A stretch of 64,000 bases of DNA from Streptantibioticus rubrisoli (lineage in GTDB: Bacteria; Actinomycetota; Actinomycetes; Streptomycetales; Streptomycetaceae), in the NCBI RefSeq assembly GCF_024436055.1, contig NZ_JANFNH010000035.1, positions 1 to 64,000 on the forward strand, written 5' to 3'. The notes below the pieces were generated by a model. That model had not been told where the DNA came from and did no database searches. It saw nothing but the letters and a program-made list of their open reading frames with translations. Below are positions 10,227 through 21,761 of the stretch, in pieces. The position numbers and the translations under genes are program-made. Each line of letters opens with the position of its first letter. Positions within the stretch are counted from its first letter, which is position 1.

Positions 10227-12875
10227 CTACCGCAGGACCCCCGCCGTCATCCCCTCGGCCTCCGCCGGAACGGCGATCAGCCCGAGCTCAGCGGCGGACG
10301 CCAACAGCGGATGCGCCGGCAGAACCCGCACCGTGTACCCGAAGGGCCCACTGCGGTCCAGCTCCAGCGGCCCCTCGAACAGCCAGCGCCCGTCAAGGTC
10401 CGGGCGGCCCCCCGGCTTGAGGGAGACCGCCGAAGCGTCGGTGATCCGGTCGGAGTCGTCCACCCGCCCGGACACCACCTGCACGTCCACGTCCGCCGGG
10501 TCGAGACCGCCGAGCGCCACCCGTACCCGCAGCGCCAGCGCGGAGCCCAACTCGACGGTGCCGCCCGCCGATCCGGCCTCCACATGGTCGATGGCCACCC
10601 GGGACCACTGCTCGCGCACCCGGGCCTTCCAGGCGCTGAGGTCCCGTGCCGCCTCGGCGGTCACCGTACGGTGGGCGCGGGCGGCGGGCGCGTACAGCTC
10701 GGAGACGTAGTCCCGCACCATGCGCCCGGCCAGCACCTTGGGTCCCAGGGTCACCAGGGTGTGCCGGACCATCTCGATCCAACGCCGTGGCAGCCCCGTA
10801 CCGTCGGTGTCGTAGAAGCGGGGTGCGACCTGTGTCTCGATCAGGTCGTACAGGGCGGCCGCCTCGATGTCGTCCCGCCGGGCCCCATCTTCCTCATTCG
10901 AGGCGGGTCCACCAGATCCGTCATCAGCCGTAGGAATCGCCCAGCCGTTGTTGCCGTCGAACCACTCGTCCCACCAGCCGTCCAGCACCGACAGGTTGAG
11001 GCAGCCGTTGAGCGCCGCCTTCATCCCCGACGTGCCACACGCCTCCAACGGCCGCAGCGGGTTGTTCAGCCAGACGTCGCAACCGGGGTAGAGCCGCTGG
11101 GCCATCGCCATGCCGTAGTCGGGCAGGAAGACGATGCGGTGCCGCACCCGTGGATCGTCGGCGAACCGCACGAGTTCCTGCACCAGGCGCTTGCCGCTGT
11201 CATCGGCCGGGTGCGCCTTGCCCGCGACAACGATCTGCACCGGCCGCTGCGGGTGCAGCAGCAGCCGGGTGAGCCGCTCCTTGTCGCGCAGCATCAGGGT
11301 GAGCCGCTTGTACGAGGGCACCCTGCGGGCGAACCCGATGGTGAGCACATCGGGGTCCAGCACCTCGTCGGTCCAGCCCAGTTCGATGTCCCCGGCGCCG
11401 CGCTGCCGCCAGGAGGCACGCAGCCTGGCCCGTACCTCCTCGACCAGTTGCTCGCGCAGGTTCCGCCGGACCTCCCAGATCGCCGCGTCGGGAATGTTGG
11501 CCACCGACTCCCAGCTGTGCGAGCCGCCGACCGCCAGGGCGTCCTCGGTGCGCTGCACCCCGACCTGGTGGGCGCCGAGCCGGAACACCTCGGGAGCCAC
11601 CCACGTCGGCGCGTGCACGCCGTTGGTGATGGACCGGATCGGCACCTCCTCGGGGTCGAATCCCGGCCACAGCCCGGCGAACATCTGGCGGCTGACCGCG
11701 CCGTGCAGGGTGCTGACCCCGTTGGCGCGCTGGGCCAGTCGCAGCCCCATCACCGCCATGTTGAACACCCCGGGGTCACCGCCCGGGTAGTTCTCCCGGC
11801 CCAGCTCCAGCACCCGGTCCAGGTCGACGCCGGGCAGTTCGCCGCCGTCGCCGAAGTGGCGGCCGATCAGTTCCAGGGCGAACCGGTCGATCCCGGCGGG
11901 GACGGGGGTGTGGGTGGTGAAGACGGTTCCGGCGCGCACCGCCTCCAATGCCGCGTCGAACTCCAACGCGTCCGGCCCGTCGTGCAGTTCACGGATCCGC
12001 TCCAGGCCGAGGAATCCGGCGTGGCCCTCGTTGGTGTGGAACACCTCCGGTTCGGGGTGCCCGGTCAGCCTGCAGTAGGTGCGCACCGCGCGCACTCCGC
12101 CGATGCCCAGCAGCATCTCCTGCAGCAGCCGGTGTTCGCTGCCGCCGCCGTAGAGCCGGTCGGTGACCTCGCGTTCGCTGGCGTTGTTCTCCTCCACGTC
12201 GGAGTCGAGCAGCAGCAGCGGCACCCGGCCCACCTGCGCCGTCCAGATGCGGGCGCGCAGCGACCGCCCGCCGGGCAGCGCCAGGGTGACCAGGGCCGGG
12301 CTGCCGCCCGGCTCGCACAGCGGGGTCAACGGGAGTTCGTTCGGGTCCAGGACCGGGTAGTGCTCCTGTTGCCAGCCCTCGCGGGACAGCGACTGCCGGA
12401 AGTACCCGTGCCGGTAGAGCAGTCCGACGCCGATCAGCGGCACGCCGAGGTCACTGGCGGCCTTGAGGTGGTCACCGGCCAGGATGCCCAACCCACCAGA
12501 ATACTGCGGCAGGGCTGCGGTGATACCGAATTCGGGCGAGAAGTAGGCAATGGCGGACGGGAGTTCAGAGCCTTGCGACGCGCTCTGGTACCAGCGCGGA
12601 TTGGTCAGGTAGTCGGAGAGGTCCTCGGCCGCGGCGGTCAACCGCCGCAGGAAACGGCGGTCCTCGGCGAGTGCCGCCAGCCGCTGCGCTGGTACCGAGC
12701 CCAGCAGCCGCACCGGGTCGCCGCCCGCGGCCCGCCATCCGCCGGGGTCGACGGACTGCAACAGCTCACGGGTCTCCTGGTGCCAGGACCAGCGCAGATT
12801 CTGGGCCAGCTCGCCGAGCGGGCGCAAGGGTTCGGGGAGGACCGTACGGACGGTGAATCGACGGATAGCCTTCAC
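10227..12875 (-). CDS. glgP: Alpha-glucan (glycogen/maltodextrin) phosphorylase, GT35
   Basis: An 882-residue actinobacterial-type phosphorylase that releases glucose-1-phosphate from alpha-1,4-glucan ends in the cytoplasm. The N-terminal DUF3417 segment (about residues 15-120) is followed by the GT35 fold. The PLP-binding Lys is K619 in CGTSGMKAALNG. It is divergent from glgE, sharing a 401-bp regulatory gap. A run of roughly a dozen extra-looking residues (GSGGPASNEEDGA) follows PTADD just after the PLP motif. The DNA there, 10893-10920, partly matches the dispersed repeat seen in ackA. The ATG start opens on the conserved MKAIRRFTV N-terminus. Confidence 0.93.
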   Translation of the reverse strand: MKAIRRFTVRTVLPEPLRPLGELAQNLRWSWHQETRELLQSVDPGGWRAAGGDPVRLLGSVPAQRLAALAEDRRFLRRLTAAAEDLSDYLTNPRWYQSASQGSELPSAIAYFSPEFGITAALPQYSGGLGILAGDHLKAASDLGVPLIGVGLLYRHGYFRQSLSREGWQQEHYPVLDPNELPLTPLCEPGGSPALVTLALPGGRSLRARIWTAQVGRVPLLLLDSDVEENNASEREVTDRLYGGGSEHRLLQEMLLGIGGVRAVRTYCRLTGHPEPEVFHTNEGHAGFLGLERIRELHDGPDALEFDAALEAVRAGTVFTTHTPVPAGIDRFALELIGRHFGDGGELPGVDLDRVLELGRENYPGGDPGVFNMAVMGLRLAQRANGVSTLHGAVSRQMFAGLWPGFDPEEVPIRSITNGVHAPTWVAPEVFRLGAHQVGVQRTEDALAVGGSHSWESVANIPDAAIWEVRRNLREQLVEEVRARLRASWRQRGAGDIELGWTDEVLDPDVLTIGFARRVPSYKRLTLMLRDKERLTRLLLHPQRPVQIVVAGKAHPADDSGKRLVQELVRFADDPRVRHRIVFLPDYGMAMAQRLYPGCDVWLNNPLRPLEACGTSGMKAALNGCLNLSVLDGWWDEWFDGNNGWAIPTADDGSGGPASNEEDGARRDDIEAAALYDLIETQVAPRFYDTDGTGLPRRWIEMVRHTLVTLGPKVLAGRMVRDYVSELYAPAARAHRTVTAEAARDLSAWKARVREQWSRVAIDHVEAGSAGGTVELGSALALRVRVALGGLDPADVDVQVVSGRVDDSDRITDASAVSLKPGGRPDLDGRWLFEGPLELDRSGPFGYTVRVLPAHPLLASAAELGLIAVPAEAEGMTAGVLR
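10881..10920 (+). repeat. Weak candidate copy of the dispersed palindromic repeat, inside glgP
   Basis: CTC (10893-10895), ATTC, GAG (10900-10902), then GCGGGTCCACCA and GATCCG. GGGTC can pair with GATCC with one wobble pair. The preceding ten bases match CACCACCCTC at 7 of 10 positions. The tail GCTGCG is not conserved, so membership of the family is uncertain. Confidence 0.3.
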
Positions 12876-13276
12876 GGTACGACGGTAGCGGCGCGAAGGC
12901 CGGTTTCACTCGAAGTCCGCTTTCCTCGTCGAGGATCCGCAGATCTTTTGCGTCAGCGGCGTGTCCGCGGTTTGGCCGATTCCCTTCCCTACCGGTGCCT
13001 TGTACAGGACGATTTCCTACGTAAGGCTTCCCTGTGGCACCCGCGGTGCTCCGGGGGGTGCGGTACAACCGGTTCACCCTTACGGCCCTGACGCGTCATC
13101 TGGCCGCGGTTCCCCGGTCATCGACTCGTCACCGCTTCACCCCTTCGTACGAGCGTCCTCGGTCCGAAAGATGGTGTTCAACAGGAGCCTGCGGGAAGGC
13201 TTCCAGAACGCCCCGCACCCTGTTACTCCGTCATGTCTCGTCCATTCCAACCGAGTGAACGCGCACAGGAGCGGCC
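12876..13276. promoter_or_regulatory. 401-bp divergent control region between glgP and glgE
   Basis: This gap must hold the promoters of both the phosphorylase gene and the glgE operon. Its base composition is less GC-rich than the flanking genes and no frame looks coding. A short palindrome AACCGGTT lies at 13067-13074 within a TACAACCGGTTCA context, a possible regulator site. I could not pick out convincing -35/-10 pairs. A ribosome site AGGAG lies just before the glgE ATG. Confidence 0.5.
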
Positions 13277-15364
13277 ATGCGCACGAGTGCACAGTCGAGG
13301 GAGCAGATAGAAAAGGCAATGGGGGCACCAAGAAAACGTAACGAGGCAAGTCCAGGTGAACACATGATCGGCCGAATCCCCGTACTGGATCTCCGCCCGC
13401 TGGTGGACTGCGGCAGGCGTCCCGCGAAGGCCGTGGTGGGCGAGACCTTCCAGGTCTCCGCCACCGTCTTCCGCGAGGGCCATGACGCGGTCGCCGCCAA
13501 CGTGGTACTGCGGGACGCGGCGGGCCGGTCCGGCCCCTGGACCCCGATGCGTGAACTCGCCCCGGGCACCGACCGCTGGGGCGCGGAGGTCACCCCGACG
13601 GCCGAGGGCCGCTGGACGTACACCGTGGAGGCCTGGTCCGACCCGCTGGGCAGCTGGCGGCACGCCGCCCGGATCAAGGTTCCGGCCGGGATCGACACCG
13701 AGCTGATGCTGGCCGAGGGCGCGGCGCTGCACGAGCGTGCGGCGGCCGGGGTGCCCAAGAAGGACGGCCGCTCGGTGGTGCTGGACGCGGTGGACGCGCT
13801 GCGGGACGGCAAGCGCACCGCCGAGGAGCGGCTGGCCGCCGCCCTGGCCGAGGAGGTCGTGGCGGTGCTCGACCGGTTCCCGCTGCGTGAGCTGGTCAGC
13901 GCCTCGCGGCCGATGCCGGTTCAGGTGGAGCGCACCAGGGCGCTGTTCGGCTCGTGGTACGAGTTCTTCCCGCGCTCGGAGGGCGCGGTGCTGCGCGAGG
14001 GCGTCCCGCCGCGTTCGGGGACGCTGCGCACCGCGACCGAGCGGCTGCCCGCGATCGCCGCGATGGGGTTCGACGTGGTGTACCTGCCGCCGATCCACCC
14101 GATCGGCACCGCGTTCCGCAAGGGTCCCAACAACTCGCTGACCGCCGGGCCGTACGACGTCGGCTCGCCCTGGGCGATCGGCTCGCCCGCCGGTGGGCAT
14201 GACGCGGTCCACCCGGACCTGGGCACGATCGATGATTTCGACGCGTTCGTGTCCCGGGCCAGGCAACTGCGGCTGGAGGTGGCACTTGACTTCGCGTTGC
14301 AGTGTTCTCCCGATCACCCCTGGGTCGACAAGCACCCCGAATGGTTCGCACACCGTATCGACGGTTCGATCGCCCATGCGGAAAACCCGCCCAAGAAGTA
14401 CCAGGACATCTTCCCGCTGGCATTTGACACGGATATGCGCGGCATCACCAGGGAGACCCTGCGGGTGCTGCGGCACTGGATGGAGCACGGGGTGCGGATC
14501 TTCCGGGTGGACAATCCGCACACCAAACCGGTGGTGTTCTGGGAAAGGGTGATCGCGGAGATCAACCGCACCGACCCGGACGTGATCTTCCTGGCCGAGG
14601 CGTTCACCCGCCCGGCGATGATGCACACGCTGGCCGCGATCGGTTTCCAGCAGTCGTACACCTATTTCACCTGGCGCAACAGCAAGGCGGAACTCACCGA
14701 ATACCTGGCCGAGTTGAGCGGGGAGGCCGCCGCCTACATGCGGCCCAATCTCTTCGTCAACACCCCGGACATCCTCAACGCCTATCTGCAGCACGGTGGC
14801 CGCCCGGCGTTCGAGGTCCGGGCGGTGCTGGCCGCCACGCTCTCGCCGACGTGGGGCATCTACTCCGGCTACGAGCTGTGCGAGAACACCCCGGTGCACG
14901 AGGGCAGCGAGGAGTACCTGGACTCCGAAAAGTACCAACTGCGGCCGCGTGACTGGGCGCGTGCGGAGGCCGAGGGCCGCTCCATCGCGCCGCTGATCAC
15001 CCACCTGAACCGACTGCGGCGGCGCCACCCCGCGCTGCAGTACCTACGGAACCTGAGGTTCCACGCTTCCGACAACGACGCGATCATCGTGTACTCCAAG
15101 CGCGCCCGCACGCCGGAGGGTTCACACGACACCGTTGTGGTGGTCGTCAACCTCGACCCGTACCACACCCGTGAGGCGACCGTTTCGTTGAACATGCCGG
15201 AGCTCGGCCTCGACTGGCACGAGACCGTCCCGGTGCGCGACGAGCTCACCGGTGAGACCTACCAATGGGGCAGGGACAACTATGTGCGCCTGGAACCGGG
15301 CTCCCGCCCCGCGCACGTGCTGTCCCTGCGACCGTCCTCAACGATCGGAGGGTCACCCAATTGA
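13277..15364 (+). CDS. glgE: Alpha-1,4-glucan:maltose-1-phosphate maltosyltransferase GlgE (GH13_3)
   Basis: A 695-residue cytoplasmic enzyme that transfers maltosyl units from alpha-maltose-1-phosphate to the non-reducing end of a glucan. The N-terminal domain starts at [12 protein letters not shown], and the GH13 barrel follows from about residue 210. The nucleophile is D412 in [10 protein letters not shown], the acid/base is E441 in FLAEAF, and D498 in NTPDIL is the transition-state-stabilising Asp. The C-terminal part carries a short beta-sandwich. The ATG at 13277 follows AGGAG; internal ATGs at 13319 and 13364 are weaker alternatives. It is the first gene of glgE-treS-pep2-glgB. Its stop overlaps the TTG start of treS, which points to translational coupling. 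Confidence 0.96.
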   Translation: MRTSAQSREQIEKAMGAPRKRNEASPGEHMIGRIPVLDLRPLVDCGRRPAKAVVGETFQVSATVFREGHDAVAANVVLRDAAGRSGPWTPMRELAPGTDRWGAEVTPTAEGRWTYTVEAWSDPLGSWRHAARIKVPAGIDTELMLAEGAALHERAAAGVPKKDGRSVVLDAVDALRDGKRTAEERLAAALAEEVVAVLDRFPLRELVSASRPMPVQVERTRALFGSWYEFFPRSEGAVLREGVPPRSGTLRTATERLPAIAAMGFDVVYLPPIHPIGTAFRKGPNNSLTAGPYDVGSPWAIGSPAGGHDAVHPDLGTIDDFDAFVSRARQLRLEVALDFALQCSPDHPWVDKHPEWFAHRIDGSIAHAENPPKKYQDIFPLAFDTDMRGITRETLRVLRHWMEHGVRIFRVDNPHTKPVVFWERVIAEINRTDPDVIFLAEAFTRPAMMHTLAAIGFQQSYTYFTWRNSKAELTEYLAELSGEAAAYMRPNLFVNTPDILNAYLQHGGRPAFEVRAVLAATLSPTWGIYSGYELCENTPVHEGSEEYLDSEKYQLRPRDWARAEAEGRSIAPLITHLNRLRRRHPALQYLRNLRFHASDNDAIIVYSKRARTPEGSHDTVVVVVNLDPYHTREATVSLNMPELGLDWHETVPVRDELTGETYQWGRDNYVRLEPGSRPAHVLSLRPSSTIGGSPN

Positions 15365-17076
15365 CAGTCAACGAACCCGTCCAGGACACCTTCGAGGACA
15401 CGCCCGCCAAGGACCGTGACCCCGACTGGTTCAAGCGCGCGGTCTTCTACGAGGTGCTGGTCCGCTCCTTCCAGGACAGCAACGGCGACGGCATCGGCGA
15501 TCTGCGGGGCCTGACCGCCAAACTGGACTACCTCCAGTGGCTCGGGGTCGACTGCCTGTGGCTGCCGCCGTTCTTCGCCTCGCCGCTGCGTGACGGGGGG
15601 TACGACGTCTCCGACTACACCGCCGTACTACCGGACTTCGGTGACCTCGCCGACTTCGTGGAGTTCGTCGACGCCGCACACCAACGCGGCATGCGCGTCA
15701 TCATCGACTTCGTCATGAACCACACCAGCGACCAGCACCCGTGGTTCCAGGCCTCCCGTACCGACCCGGACGGTCCGTACGGCGACTACTACGTCTGGGC
15801 CGACGACGACAAGAAGTACCAGGACGCGCGGATCATCTTCGTCGACACCGAGACCTCCAACTGGACCTTCGACCCGGTGCGCAAGCAGTACTTCTGGCAC
15901 CGCTTCTTCTCCCACCAGCCGGACCTCAACTACGAGAACCCCCGGGTGCAGGAGGAGATGATCGCCGGGCTGCGGTTCTGGCTGGATCTCGGCATCGACG
16001 GCTTCCGCCTCGACGCGGTCCCGTACCTGTACGCCGAGGAGGGCACCAACTGCGAGAATCTCCCGGCGACCCACGCCTTCCTGAAGCGGGTGCGGGCCGA
16101 GATCGACGCCCACTACCCGGACACCGTGCTGCTCGCCGAGGCCAACCAGTGGCCGGAGGACGTGGTCGACTACTTCGGCGACTTCCCCAGCGGCGGGGAC
16201 GAGTGCCACATGGCGTTCCACTTCCCCGTCATGCCGCGCATCTTCATGGCGGTGCGCCGTGAGTCCCGCTACCCGGTCTCGGAAATCCTGGCCAAGACGC
16301 CTCAGATCCCAGCGAACTGCCAGTGGGGCATCTTCCTGCGCAACCACGACGAGTTGACGCTGGAGATGGTCACCGACGAGGAACGCGACTACATGTACGC
16401 GGAGTACGCCAAGGACCCGCGGATGCGCGCCAACATCGGCATCCGACGAAGGCTGGCGTCCCTGCTGGACAACGACCGCAACCAGATCGAGCTGTTCACC
16501 GCCCTGCTGCTGTCGCTGCCCGGCTCGCCAATCCTCTACTACGGCGACGAGATCGGGATGGGCGACAACATCTGGCTGGGCGACCGCGACGCGGTGCGCA
16601 CCCCGATGCAGTGGACCCCGGACCGCAACGCCGGGTTCTCCTCCTGCGACCCGGGACGCCTCTTCCTTCCGACGATCATGGACCCGGTCTACGGCTACCA
16701 GGTGACCAACGTCGAAGCCCAGATGAGCAGCCCGTCGTCGCTGCTGCACTGGACCCGCCGGATGATCGAGATCCGAAAGCAGAACCCCGCCTTCGGACTC
16801 GGCTCCTACACCGAACTGGCGTCGAGCAACCCGGCGGTACTGGCCTTCCTGCGCGAGGCACCCTCCGCGGAGGGGCAGCGCGACGACATCGTGCTGTGCG
16901 TGAACAACTTCTCGCGGTTCCCGCAACCCACTGAACTGGACCTGCACACCTGGGAAGGGCGCCACCCGGTCGAGCTGATCGGCGGCGTGCGCTTCCCGGC
17001 CATCGGCGAACTCCCCTACCTGCTCACGCTGGCGGGGCACGGCTTCTACTGGTTCCGGCTGCGCCGCGACGTGTAG
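15361..17076 (+). CDS. treS: Trehalose synthase TreS (trehalose-maltose isomerase, GH13)
   Basis: A 571-residue GH13 enzyme that interconverts trehalose and maltose; in this pathway it supplies maltose to the kinase Pep2. Start: the TTG at 15361 lies in AATTGA, overlapping the glgE stop, with GGAGGG upstream. This gives [18 protein letters not shown], the family N-terminus. Catalytic residues are D218 in [12 protein letters not shown]260 in LLAEANQW and D330 in [10 protein letters not shown]. The N-terminal segment [20 protein letters not shown] is typical. There is no fused maltokinase domain; that activity is encoded separately by the next gene. Confidence 0.95.
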   Translation: MTVNEPVQDTFEDTPAKDRDPDWFKRAVFYEVLVRSFQDSNGDGIGDLRGLTAKLDYLQWLGVDCLWLPPFFASPLRDGGYDVSDYTAVLPDFGDLADFVEFVDAAHQRGMRVIIDFVMNHTSDQHPWFQASRTDPDGPYGDYYVWADDDKKYQDARIIFVDTETSNWTFDPVRKQYFWHRFFSHQPDLNYENPRVQEEMIAGLRFWLDLGIDGFRLDAVPYLYAEEGTNCENLPATHAFLKRVRAEIDAHYPDTVLLAEANQWPEDVVDYFGDFPSGGDECHMAFHFPVMPRIFMAVRRESRYPVSEILAKTPQIPANCQWGIFLRNHDELTLEMVTDEERDYMYAEYAKDPRMRANIGIRRRLASLLDNDRNQIELFTALLLSLPGSPILYYGDEIGMGDNIWLGDRDAVRTPMQWTPDRNAGFSSCDPGRLFLPTIMDPVYGYQVTNVEAQMSSPSSLLHWTRRMIEIRKQNPAFGLGSYTELASSNPAVLAFLREAPSAEGQRDDIVLCVNNFSRFPQPTELDLHTWEGRHPVELIGGVRFPAIGELPYLLTLAGHGFYWFRLRRDV

Positions 17077-17135
17077 GGCGGCTGGAGTTCGCGATGGGTT
17101 CGATGCGGGGGCAGCTCCCCGGTCCCCCAAGGGAT

Positions 17136-17155
17136 TCGGGGGCGCGCCCCCGAAG
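17136..17155 (+). terminator. 20-bp perfect palindrome between treS and pep2
   Basis: TTCGGGGGCGCGCCCCCGAA, lying 60 bases after the treS stop and ten before the pep2 start. It belongs to the GC-rich CCCCCGAA-type hairpins scattered in this window. In the middle of the operon it could attenuate transcription or protect the mRNA end; which one cannot be told from sequence. Confidence 0.5.
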
Positions 17156-17165
17156 AAAGGACACC

Positions 17166-18596
17166 ATGTCGGATACCTCGCGGCTCCGCCCTGAGACCAC
17201 CACCGACACCGCGGTACGGGCGCGGGGGCCGCTCGCGCCCTCCGGGCTGCTGCGGTCGCTGACGCCGCTGTTGCGCGGGTGGCTGCCGCGGCAGCGGTGG
17301 TTCGCCGGAAAGGGGCGGCCGATCTCCGGTTTCGCGCTGGTCAGCGCGGTCGAGCTGCTGCCGCTTGACGGGCGGCTCGGCGGCGCGGGCCTGCTGCATC
17401 TGCTGCTCGACGTACAGCAGCCGAACCTGCCACCGGACTGCTACCAACTGGTCCTCGGCACCCGCCGGTTGCTGCCACCCGCGCTGGCCCCCGCACTGGT
17501 CGGCCACGCCACCGACGGCCCGCTGGCCGGGCTGACGGTGTACGAGGCGCTGTACGACGCCCGGCTGGCCACCCTGCTGCTGGAGCGGCTGCGCACCCCC
17601 GGGCGCACCGGGCCGCTGCGGTTCTCCGCCGAGTCCGATGCCACGATCCCGTCCGGGCTGCCGCCCCGGCTTTCCGGCATCGAGCAGTCCAACTCCTCGG
17701 TGGTCTACGGAGATACGTTTATCCTCAAGCTGTTTCGCCGGGTCTCCCCCGGCACCAACCCCGACCTGGAACTCTCCCTCGCCCTGGCCCGTGGCGGATC
17801 CGACCGGGTGGCCGCTCCGGTGGCCTGGATGGAGGCGCTGGGGCTGCACGAGGAGCCCGCGACGCTCGGGGTACTGCAACGGTACCTGCCCGGCTCCGCC
17901 GACGGCTGGCAGTTGGCGCTGACCGCGGTGGCCGAGGGCTCGGACTTCACCGGGCAGGCGCACGCGCTGGGCGCCGCCACCGCCGAGGTGCACACGGCGC
18001 TGGCCACCGCGCTGCCCGGGGCGACCCTGCGCCGCCCGCAGATCCGGCTGCTGGCCAGCGCGATGGCCGAACGGCTGGACGCCACCGTGGCCGCCGTCCC
18101 GGCGCTGGCCCGCTACGCCGAGGGGCTGCGCGGCGCCTTCGGTGACCTGGACCAACTCGCCGACGCCGGTGTGGAGTTGCCCGCCCAGCGGATCCACGGC
18201 GACCTGCACCTCGGCCAGGCGCTGCACACCGCCGCACAGGGCTGGGTGCTGATCGACTTCGAGGGGGAACCCGCCCGTCCGCTCGCCGAACGGCGCCGTC
18301 CGCAGCCCTTCGTACAGGACATCGCGGGCATGCTGCGGTCCTTCGACTACGCGGCCCGGCACCGCGATCCGGCCGCGCCGGGCGCCGCCGACTGGGCCGA
18401 GCGGCACCGCGCCGCCTACTGCGCCGGGTACGCGGAGCGCTCCGGGCACGATCCGCGCGACGCCCGGGTGCTGCTGCGCGCGTACGAGACCGACAAGGCG
18501 GTGTACGAGGTGCTGTACGAGGCCCGGCACCGACCCGAGTGGCTGCCCATCCCGATGGCCGCGATCCAGCGGCTCAGCCAGCCCGCCGACCGCTGA
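17166..18596 (+). CDS. pep2: Maltokinase Pep2 (ATP-dependent maltose 1-kinase)
   Basis: A 476-residue cytoplasmic kinase that makes alpha-maltose-1-phosphate, the GlgE donor. It has the aminoglycoside-phosphotransferase-like fold. The N-terminal part includes [17 protein letters not shown] (about residues 40-56), the catalytic loop is IHGDLHLGQ (D346), and the metal-binding Asp is D364 in VLIDFEGEP. The start is the ATG at 17166, with GAAAGGA seven bases upstream; an in-frame ATG at 17094 would translate the palindrome at 17136 and lacks a ribosome site. It sits between treS and glgB. Confidence 0.93.
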   Translation: MSDTSRLRPETTTDTAVRARGPLAPSGLLRSLTPLLRGWLPRQRWFAGKGRPISGFALVSAVELLPLDGRLGGAGLLHLLLDVQQPNLPPDCYQLVLGTRRLLPPALAPALVGHATDGPLAGLTVYEALYDARLATLLLERLRTPGRTGPLRFSAESDATIPSGLPPRLSGIEQSNSSVVYGDTFILKLFRRVSPGTNPDLELSLALARGGSDRVAAPVAWMEALGLHEEPATLGVLQRYLPGSADGWQLALTAVAEGSDFTGQAHALGAATAEVHTALATALPGATLRRPQIRLLASAMAERLDATVAAVPALARYAEGLRGAFGDLDQLADAGVELPAQRIHGDLHLGQALHTAAQGWVLIDFEGEPARPLAERRRPQPFVQDIAGMLRSFDYAARHRDPAAPGAADWAERHRAAYCAGYAERSGHDPRDARVLLRAYETDKAVYEVLYEARHRPEWLPIPMAAIQRLSQPADR

Positions 18597-18630
18597 CCCC
18601 CAATCCAACGCCGATCAGGAGGACTTGACC

Positions 18631-21006
18631 GTGATTCCCCGCGACTCCAATCGCCCGTCCCCCGGGGAGACGGCATCCGTTGTACCGGCAACCTTCCTCC
18701 CGTACGCCCCCGGCACCCAGCCCGAGGCCTCCGCCCGCGGCTACACCCCCGGCAACCGCCCGCCCGCCTCCGGCACCGCCCCCCGCCGCAGGCCGCCCAC
18801 GCCCGCGCCCGCGGGCGGTCCGGCGCCGTCCCGTCCCCCCGCCGTGCGCCACGCACCACCGGCACCGGCGACGCCGGGCGGCACGCTGGACCCCGGCGAG
18901 GTGGACCGGCTGCTGGCCGGGGCGCACCATGACCCGCACGCGCTGCTGGGCGCGCACCGCACCGACGGCGGGATCGTGGTGCGCGCGCTGCGCCCGTACG
19001 CCCGGGCAGTGGCCGCGCTCGTCGACGGGGCGCGGGTGGAGCTGCACTCGGAGGGCCGCGGGCTGTTCAGCGCGGTGCTGCCGCTGGCGGAGATCCCCCC
19101 GTACCGGCTGGCGGTGACGTACGACGACGGCGAGTACCAGGTCGACGACGGGTACCGGCTGCTGCCGTCGCTGGGCGAACTGGATCTGCACCTGATCGGC
19201 GAGGGACGCCACGAGGAGCTGTGGCGGGCGCTGGGCGCACAGGTGATGACCCACCAGGGCGTGACCGGAACCCGGTTCGCGGTGTGGGCGCCGAACGCGC
19301 GCGGCGTGCAGGTGGTCGGCGACTTCAACTACTGGGACGGCACCGGCCATCCGATGCGCTCGCTGGGCGCCACCGGGGTGTGGGAGCTGTTCGTGCCGGG
19401 GATCGGCGAGGGCACGCTCTACAAGTTCCGGATCACCACCCCGGACGGTGGCCAGGTGGTCAAGGCCGATCCGATGGCCCGGCGCACCGAGGCGCCGCCC
19501 GCCACGGCATCGGTGGTGGAGGTCTCCCGCCACACCTGGCAGGACGCCGAGTGGCTGGCCCGCCGCGGCAACCGGCCGGTGCACCAGGCGCCGTTCTCGG
19601 TCTACGAGGTCCATCTCCCGTCCTGGCGGCCGGGCCTGTCGTACCGCGAACTGGCCGAGCAACTCCCCGCCTATGTCAGGGACTTGGGCTTCACCCACGT
19701 CGAGCTGATGCCGATCGCCGAGCACCCGTTCGGCGGCTCGTGGGGCTACCAGGTCACCTCGCACTACGCCCCCACCGCCCGGCTAGGCACCCCGGACGAC
19801 TTCCGGTACCTGGTGGACGCCTTGCACCGGGCCGGGATCGGGGTGCTGATGGACTGGGTGCCCGCGCACTTCCCCAAGGACGACTGGGCGCTGGCCCGGT
19901 TCGACGGCACCCCGCTGTACGAGCCGGACGACCCGCGCCGTGCCGAGCACCCCGACTGGGGCACGTTGGAGTTCGACTTCGGCCGGACCGAGGTGCGCAA
20001 CTTCCTGGTCGCCAACGCGGTCTACTGGCTTGAGGAGTTCCATATCGACGGGCTGCGGGTGGACGCGGTGGCCTCGATGCTCTACCTCGACTACTCGCGC
20101 GAGGACGGCCAGTGGTCGCCCAACGCCTTCGGCGGCCGGGAGAACCTGGACGCGGTCGCGTTCCTGCAGGAGATGAACGCCACCGTCTACCGCCGCTGCC
20201 CCGGCGTCGTCACCGTCGCCGAGGAGTCCACCGCCTGGGACGGGGTGACCCGTCCCACCGACTCGGGCGGCCTGGGCTTCGGGCTGAAGTGGAACATGGG
20301 CTGGATGCACGACACGCTGCGCTACCTCTCCCATGAGCCGGTGCACCGCAGGTACCACCACGGCGACATGACGTTCGCCATGGTCTACGCGTACTCCGAG
20401 AACTACGTGCTGCCGATCTCGCACGACGAGGTGGTGCACGGCAAGCGCGCCCTGGTCGCCAAGGCGCCGGGGGACTGGTGGCAGCAGCGCGCCACGACCC
20501 GCGCCTATCTGGCCTTCATGTGGGCGCATCCGGGCAAGCAACTGCTGTTCATGGGGCAGGAGTTCGCGCAGGGCGCGGAGTGGTCGCACGACTCGGGGCC
20601 CGACTGGTGGCTCACCGACCCCGGGTACAGCGCGGCCGGTGACCACACCGGGGTACGGGACCTGGTACGCGACCTCAACACGTGCTACCGGGCCACGCCC
20701 GCGCTGTGGCAGTTGGACACCGACCCCGCGGGCTTCGCGTGGATCGACGCGCACGCCGCGGACGACAACGTGGTGTCGTTCGTCCGGTACGACACCGACG
20801 GGAACGCGCTGGTCTGCGTCAGCAACTTCTCACCGGTGGTGCGCCAGGCGTACAAGATCGCGTTTCCGTCGGGCGGTGGCGAGTGGCGCGAGGTGCTGAA
20901 CACGGACAGCCTGGCGTACGGCGGGAGCGGGGTCGTCAACAGCGTCGCGGTGTCCGGGTCGTTGACGTTGCCGCCGCTGGCGACCGTCTGGCTGCGGCCG
21001 GTGTGA
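18631..21006 (+). CDS. glgB: 1,4-alpha-glucan branching enzyme GlgB (GH13_9)
   Basis: A 791-residue enzyme that introduces alpha-1,6 branches into the glucan made by GlgE. The GTG start is set by AGGAGG at 18617-18622; the TTG at 18625 is too close to it. The first 75 residues are a Pro/Ala-rich low-complexity tail. An N1 domain follows, then a CBM48 ([18 protein letters not shown]) and the GH13 barrel. Nucleophile D478 is in [11 protein letters not shown]531 in VAEESTAW and D599 in [10 protein letters not shown]. It is the last gene of the operon; there is a 34-bp gap after pep2. Confidence 0.95.
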   Translation: MIPRDSNRPSPGETASVVPATFLPYAPGTQPEASARGYTPGNRPPASGTAPRRRPPTPAPAGGPAPSRPPAVRHAPPAPATPGGTLDPGEVDRLLAGAHHDPHALLGAHRTDGGIVVRALRPYARAVAALVDGARVELHSEGRGLFSAVLPLAEIPPYRLAVTYDDGEYQVDDGYRLLPSLGELDLHLIGEGRHEELWRALGAQVMTHQGVTGTRFAVWAPNARGVQVVGDFNYWDGTGHPMRSLGATGVWELFVPGIGEGTLYKFRITTPDGGQVVKADPMARRTEAPPATASVVEVSRHTWQDAEWLARRGNRPVHQAPFSVYEVHLPSWRPGLSYRELAEQLPAYVRDLGFTHVELMPIAEHPFGGSWGYQVTSHYAPTARLGTPDDFRYLVDALHRAGIGVLMDWVPAHFPKDDWALARFDGTPLYEPDDPRRAEHPDWGTLEFDFGRTEVRNFLVANAVYWLEEFHIDGLRVDAVASMLYLDYSREDGQWSPNAFGGRENLDAVAFLQEMNATVYRRCPGVVTVAEESTAWDGVTRPTDSGGLGFGLKWNMGWMHDTLRYLSHEPVHRRYHHGDMTFAMVYAYSENYVLPISHDEVVHGKRALVAKAPGDWWQQRATTRAYLAFMWAHPGKQLLFMGQEFAQGAEWSHDSGPDWWLTDPGYSAAGDHTGVRDLVRDLNTCYRATPALWQLDTDPAGFAWIDAHAADDNVVSFVRYDTDGNALVCVSNFSPVVRQAYKIAFPSGGGEWREVLNTDSLAYGGSGVVNSVAVSGSLTLPPLATVWLRPV

Positions 21007-21093
21007 ACCTCCGAAAGCCGTCATCGGTTTTCGGCCATGATTCAGCGGAACACACGGTGAGTTACGGGCGGTAGCCAGTCGTACGCTGACCGA

Positions 21094-21753
21094 GTGCCAC
21101 CTCCCTTCGATCCTGCCTCCGCGCGGCGCCTTCGCCAGCAACTTGGGATGTCGCATGCCCATGTTTCCCATGGAATGTGGGCGTCATATGGTCTGCGTGT
21201 CCTGCCCGAGACGGTGTTGGCGTGGGAGCGCGGCCAGGCCGTGCCCAGTGAGCAGGAACTGGCCGCGCTGGCCGCCGCGTTGTGGTGCGCGCCCGCGGAC
21301 CTGCTGGGGGCGCCCACCACGTTGCGCGAGTACCGCTGGGCCCGGGAGCTGGCGCTGGAGGACGTGGCGTTCGCGGTGGGCCTGCGGGCCGCGCGGTACG
21401 CGCGGATGGAGGACGAGGACCATTGGACCGGGGACGCCCGCCAGACGGCGGCGCTGGCGGAGGTTCTGGGCCTGACCCCGGCCCAGGTGGTGGCCGTGAC
21501 CGGCCGGGAGCAGAAGCTGGCCGAATACCTGCGCTCAGCGGCCTCGGTCCGCTGGCAGCCCTACGTTCGGCCGGTGAGCGGCATCGTGGCGCTGCCACGG
21601 GAACGGATCGAGCGCGCCCTCGGCCAACTCCACGAGGAGTACCACTCCTTGATGACCTCCACCCTGAGCTGGAGCGGGACCGCTTCCCCGGAGGACAAGG
21701 GCGGACCGTTCCTGGCCCGGATCCTGGACCGCTTCTGGGAGTTGGCACAGTGA
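21094..21753 (+). CDS. Helix-turn-helix (XRE-like) DNA-binding protein
   Basis: A 219-residue protein with an XRE/Cro-type helix-turn-helix in residues 8-68, including VLAWERGQAVPSEQELAALA. A second, weaker HTH-like repeat follows at about 74-125 (LALEDVAFAVGLRAARYARM). The C-terminal 90 residues have no domain I recognise. The GTG start is 87 bp after glgB on the same strand, so it could be read through from the glucan operon. A role as regulator of that operon is inference only. The gene ends 75 bp from the convergent MFS gene, in a conserved intergenic repeat. Confidence 0.75.
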   Translation: MPPPFDPASARRLRQQLGMSHAHVSHGMWASYGLRVLPETVLAWERGQAVPSEQELAALAAALWCAPADLLGAPTTLREYRWARELALEDVAFAVGLRAARYARMEDEDHWTGDARQTAALAEVLGLTPAQVVAVTGREQKLAEYLRSAASVRWQPYVRPVSGIVALPRERIERALGQLHEEYHSLMTSTLSWSGTASPEDKGGPFLARILDRFWELAQ

Positions 21754-21761
21754 CCTGCGGT

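Noticed and set aside
10311-13091. Open frame of about 926 codons antisense to glgP
   Set aside because: Same reason; it crosses the glgP start and the divergent control region without domain content.
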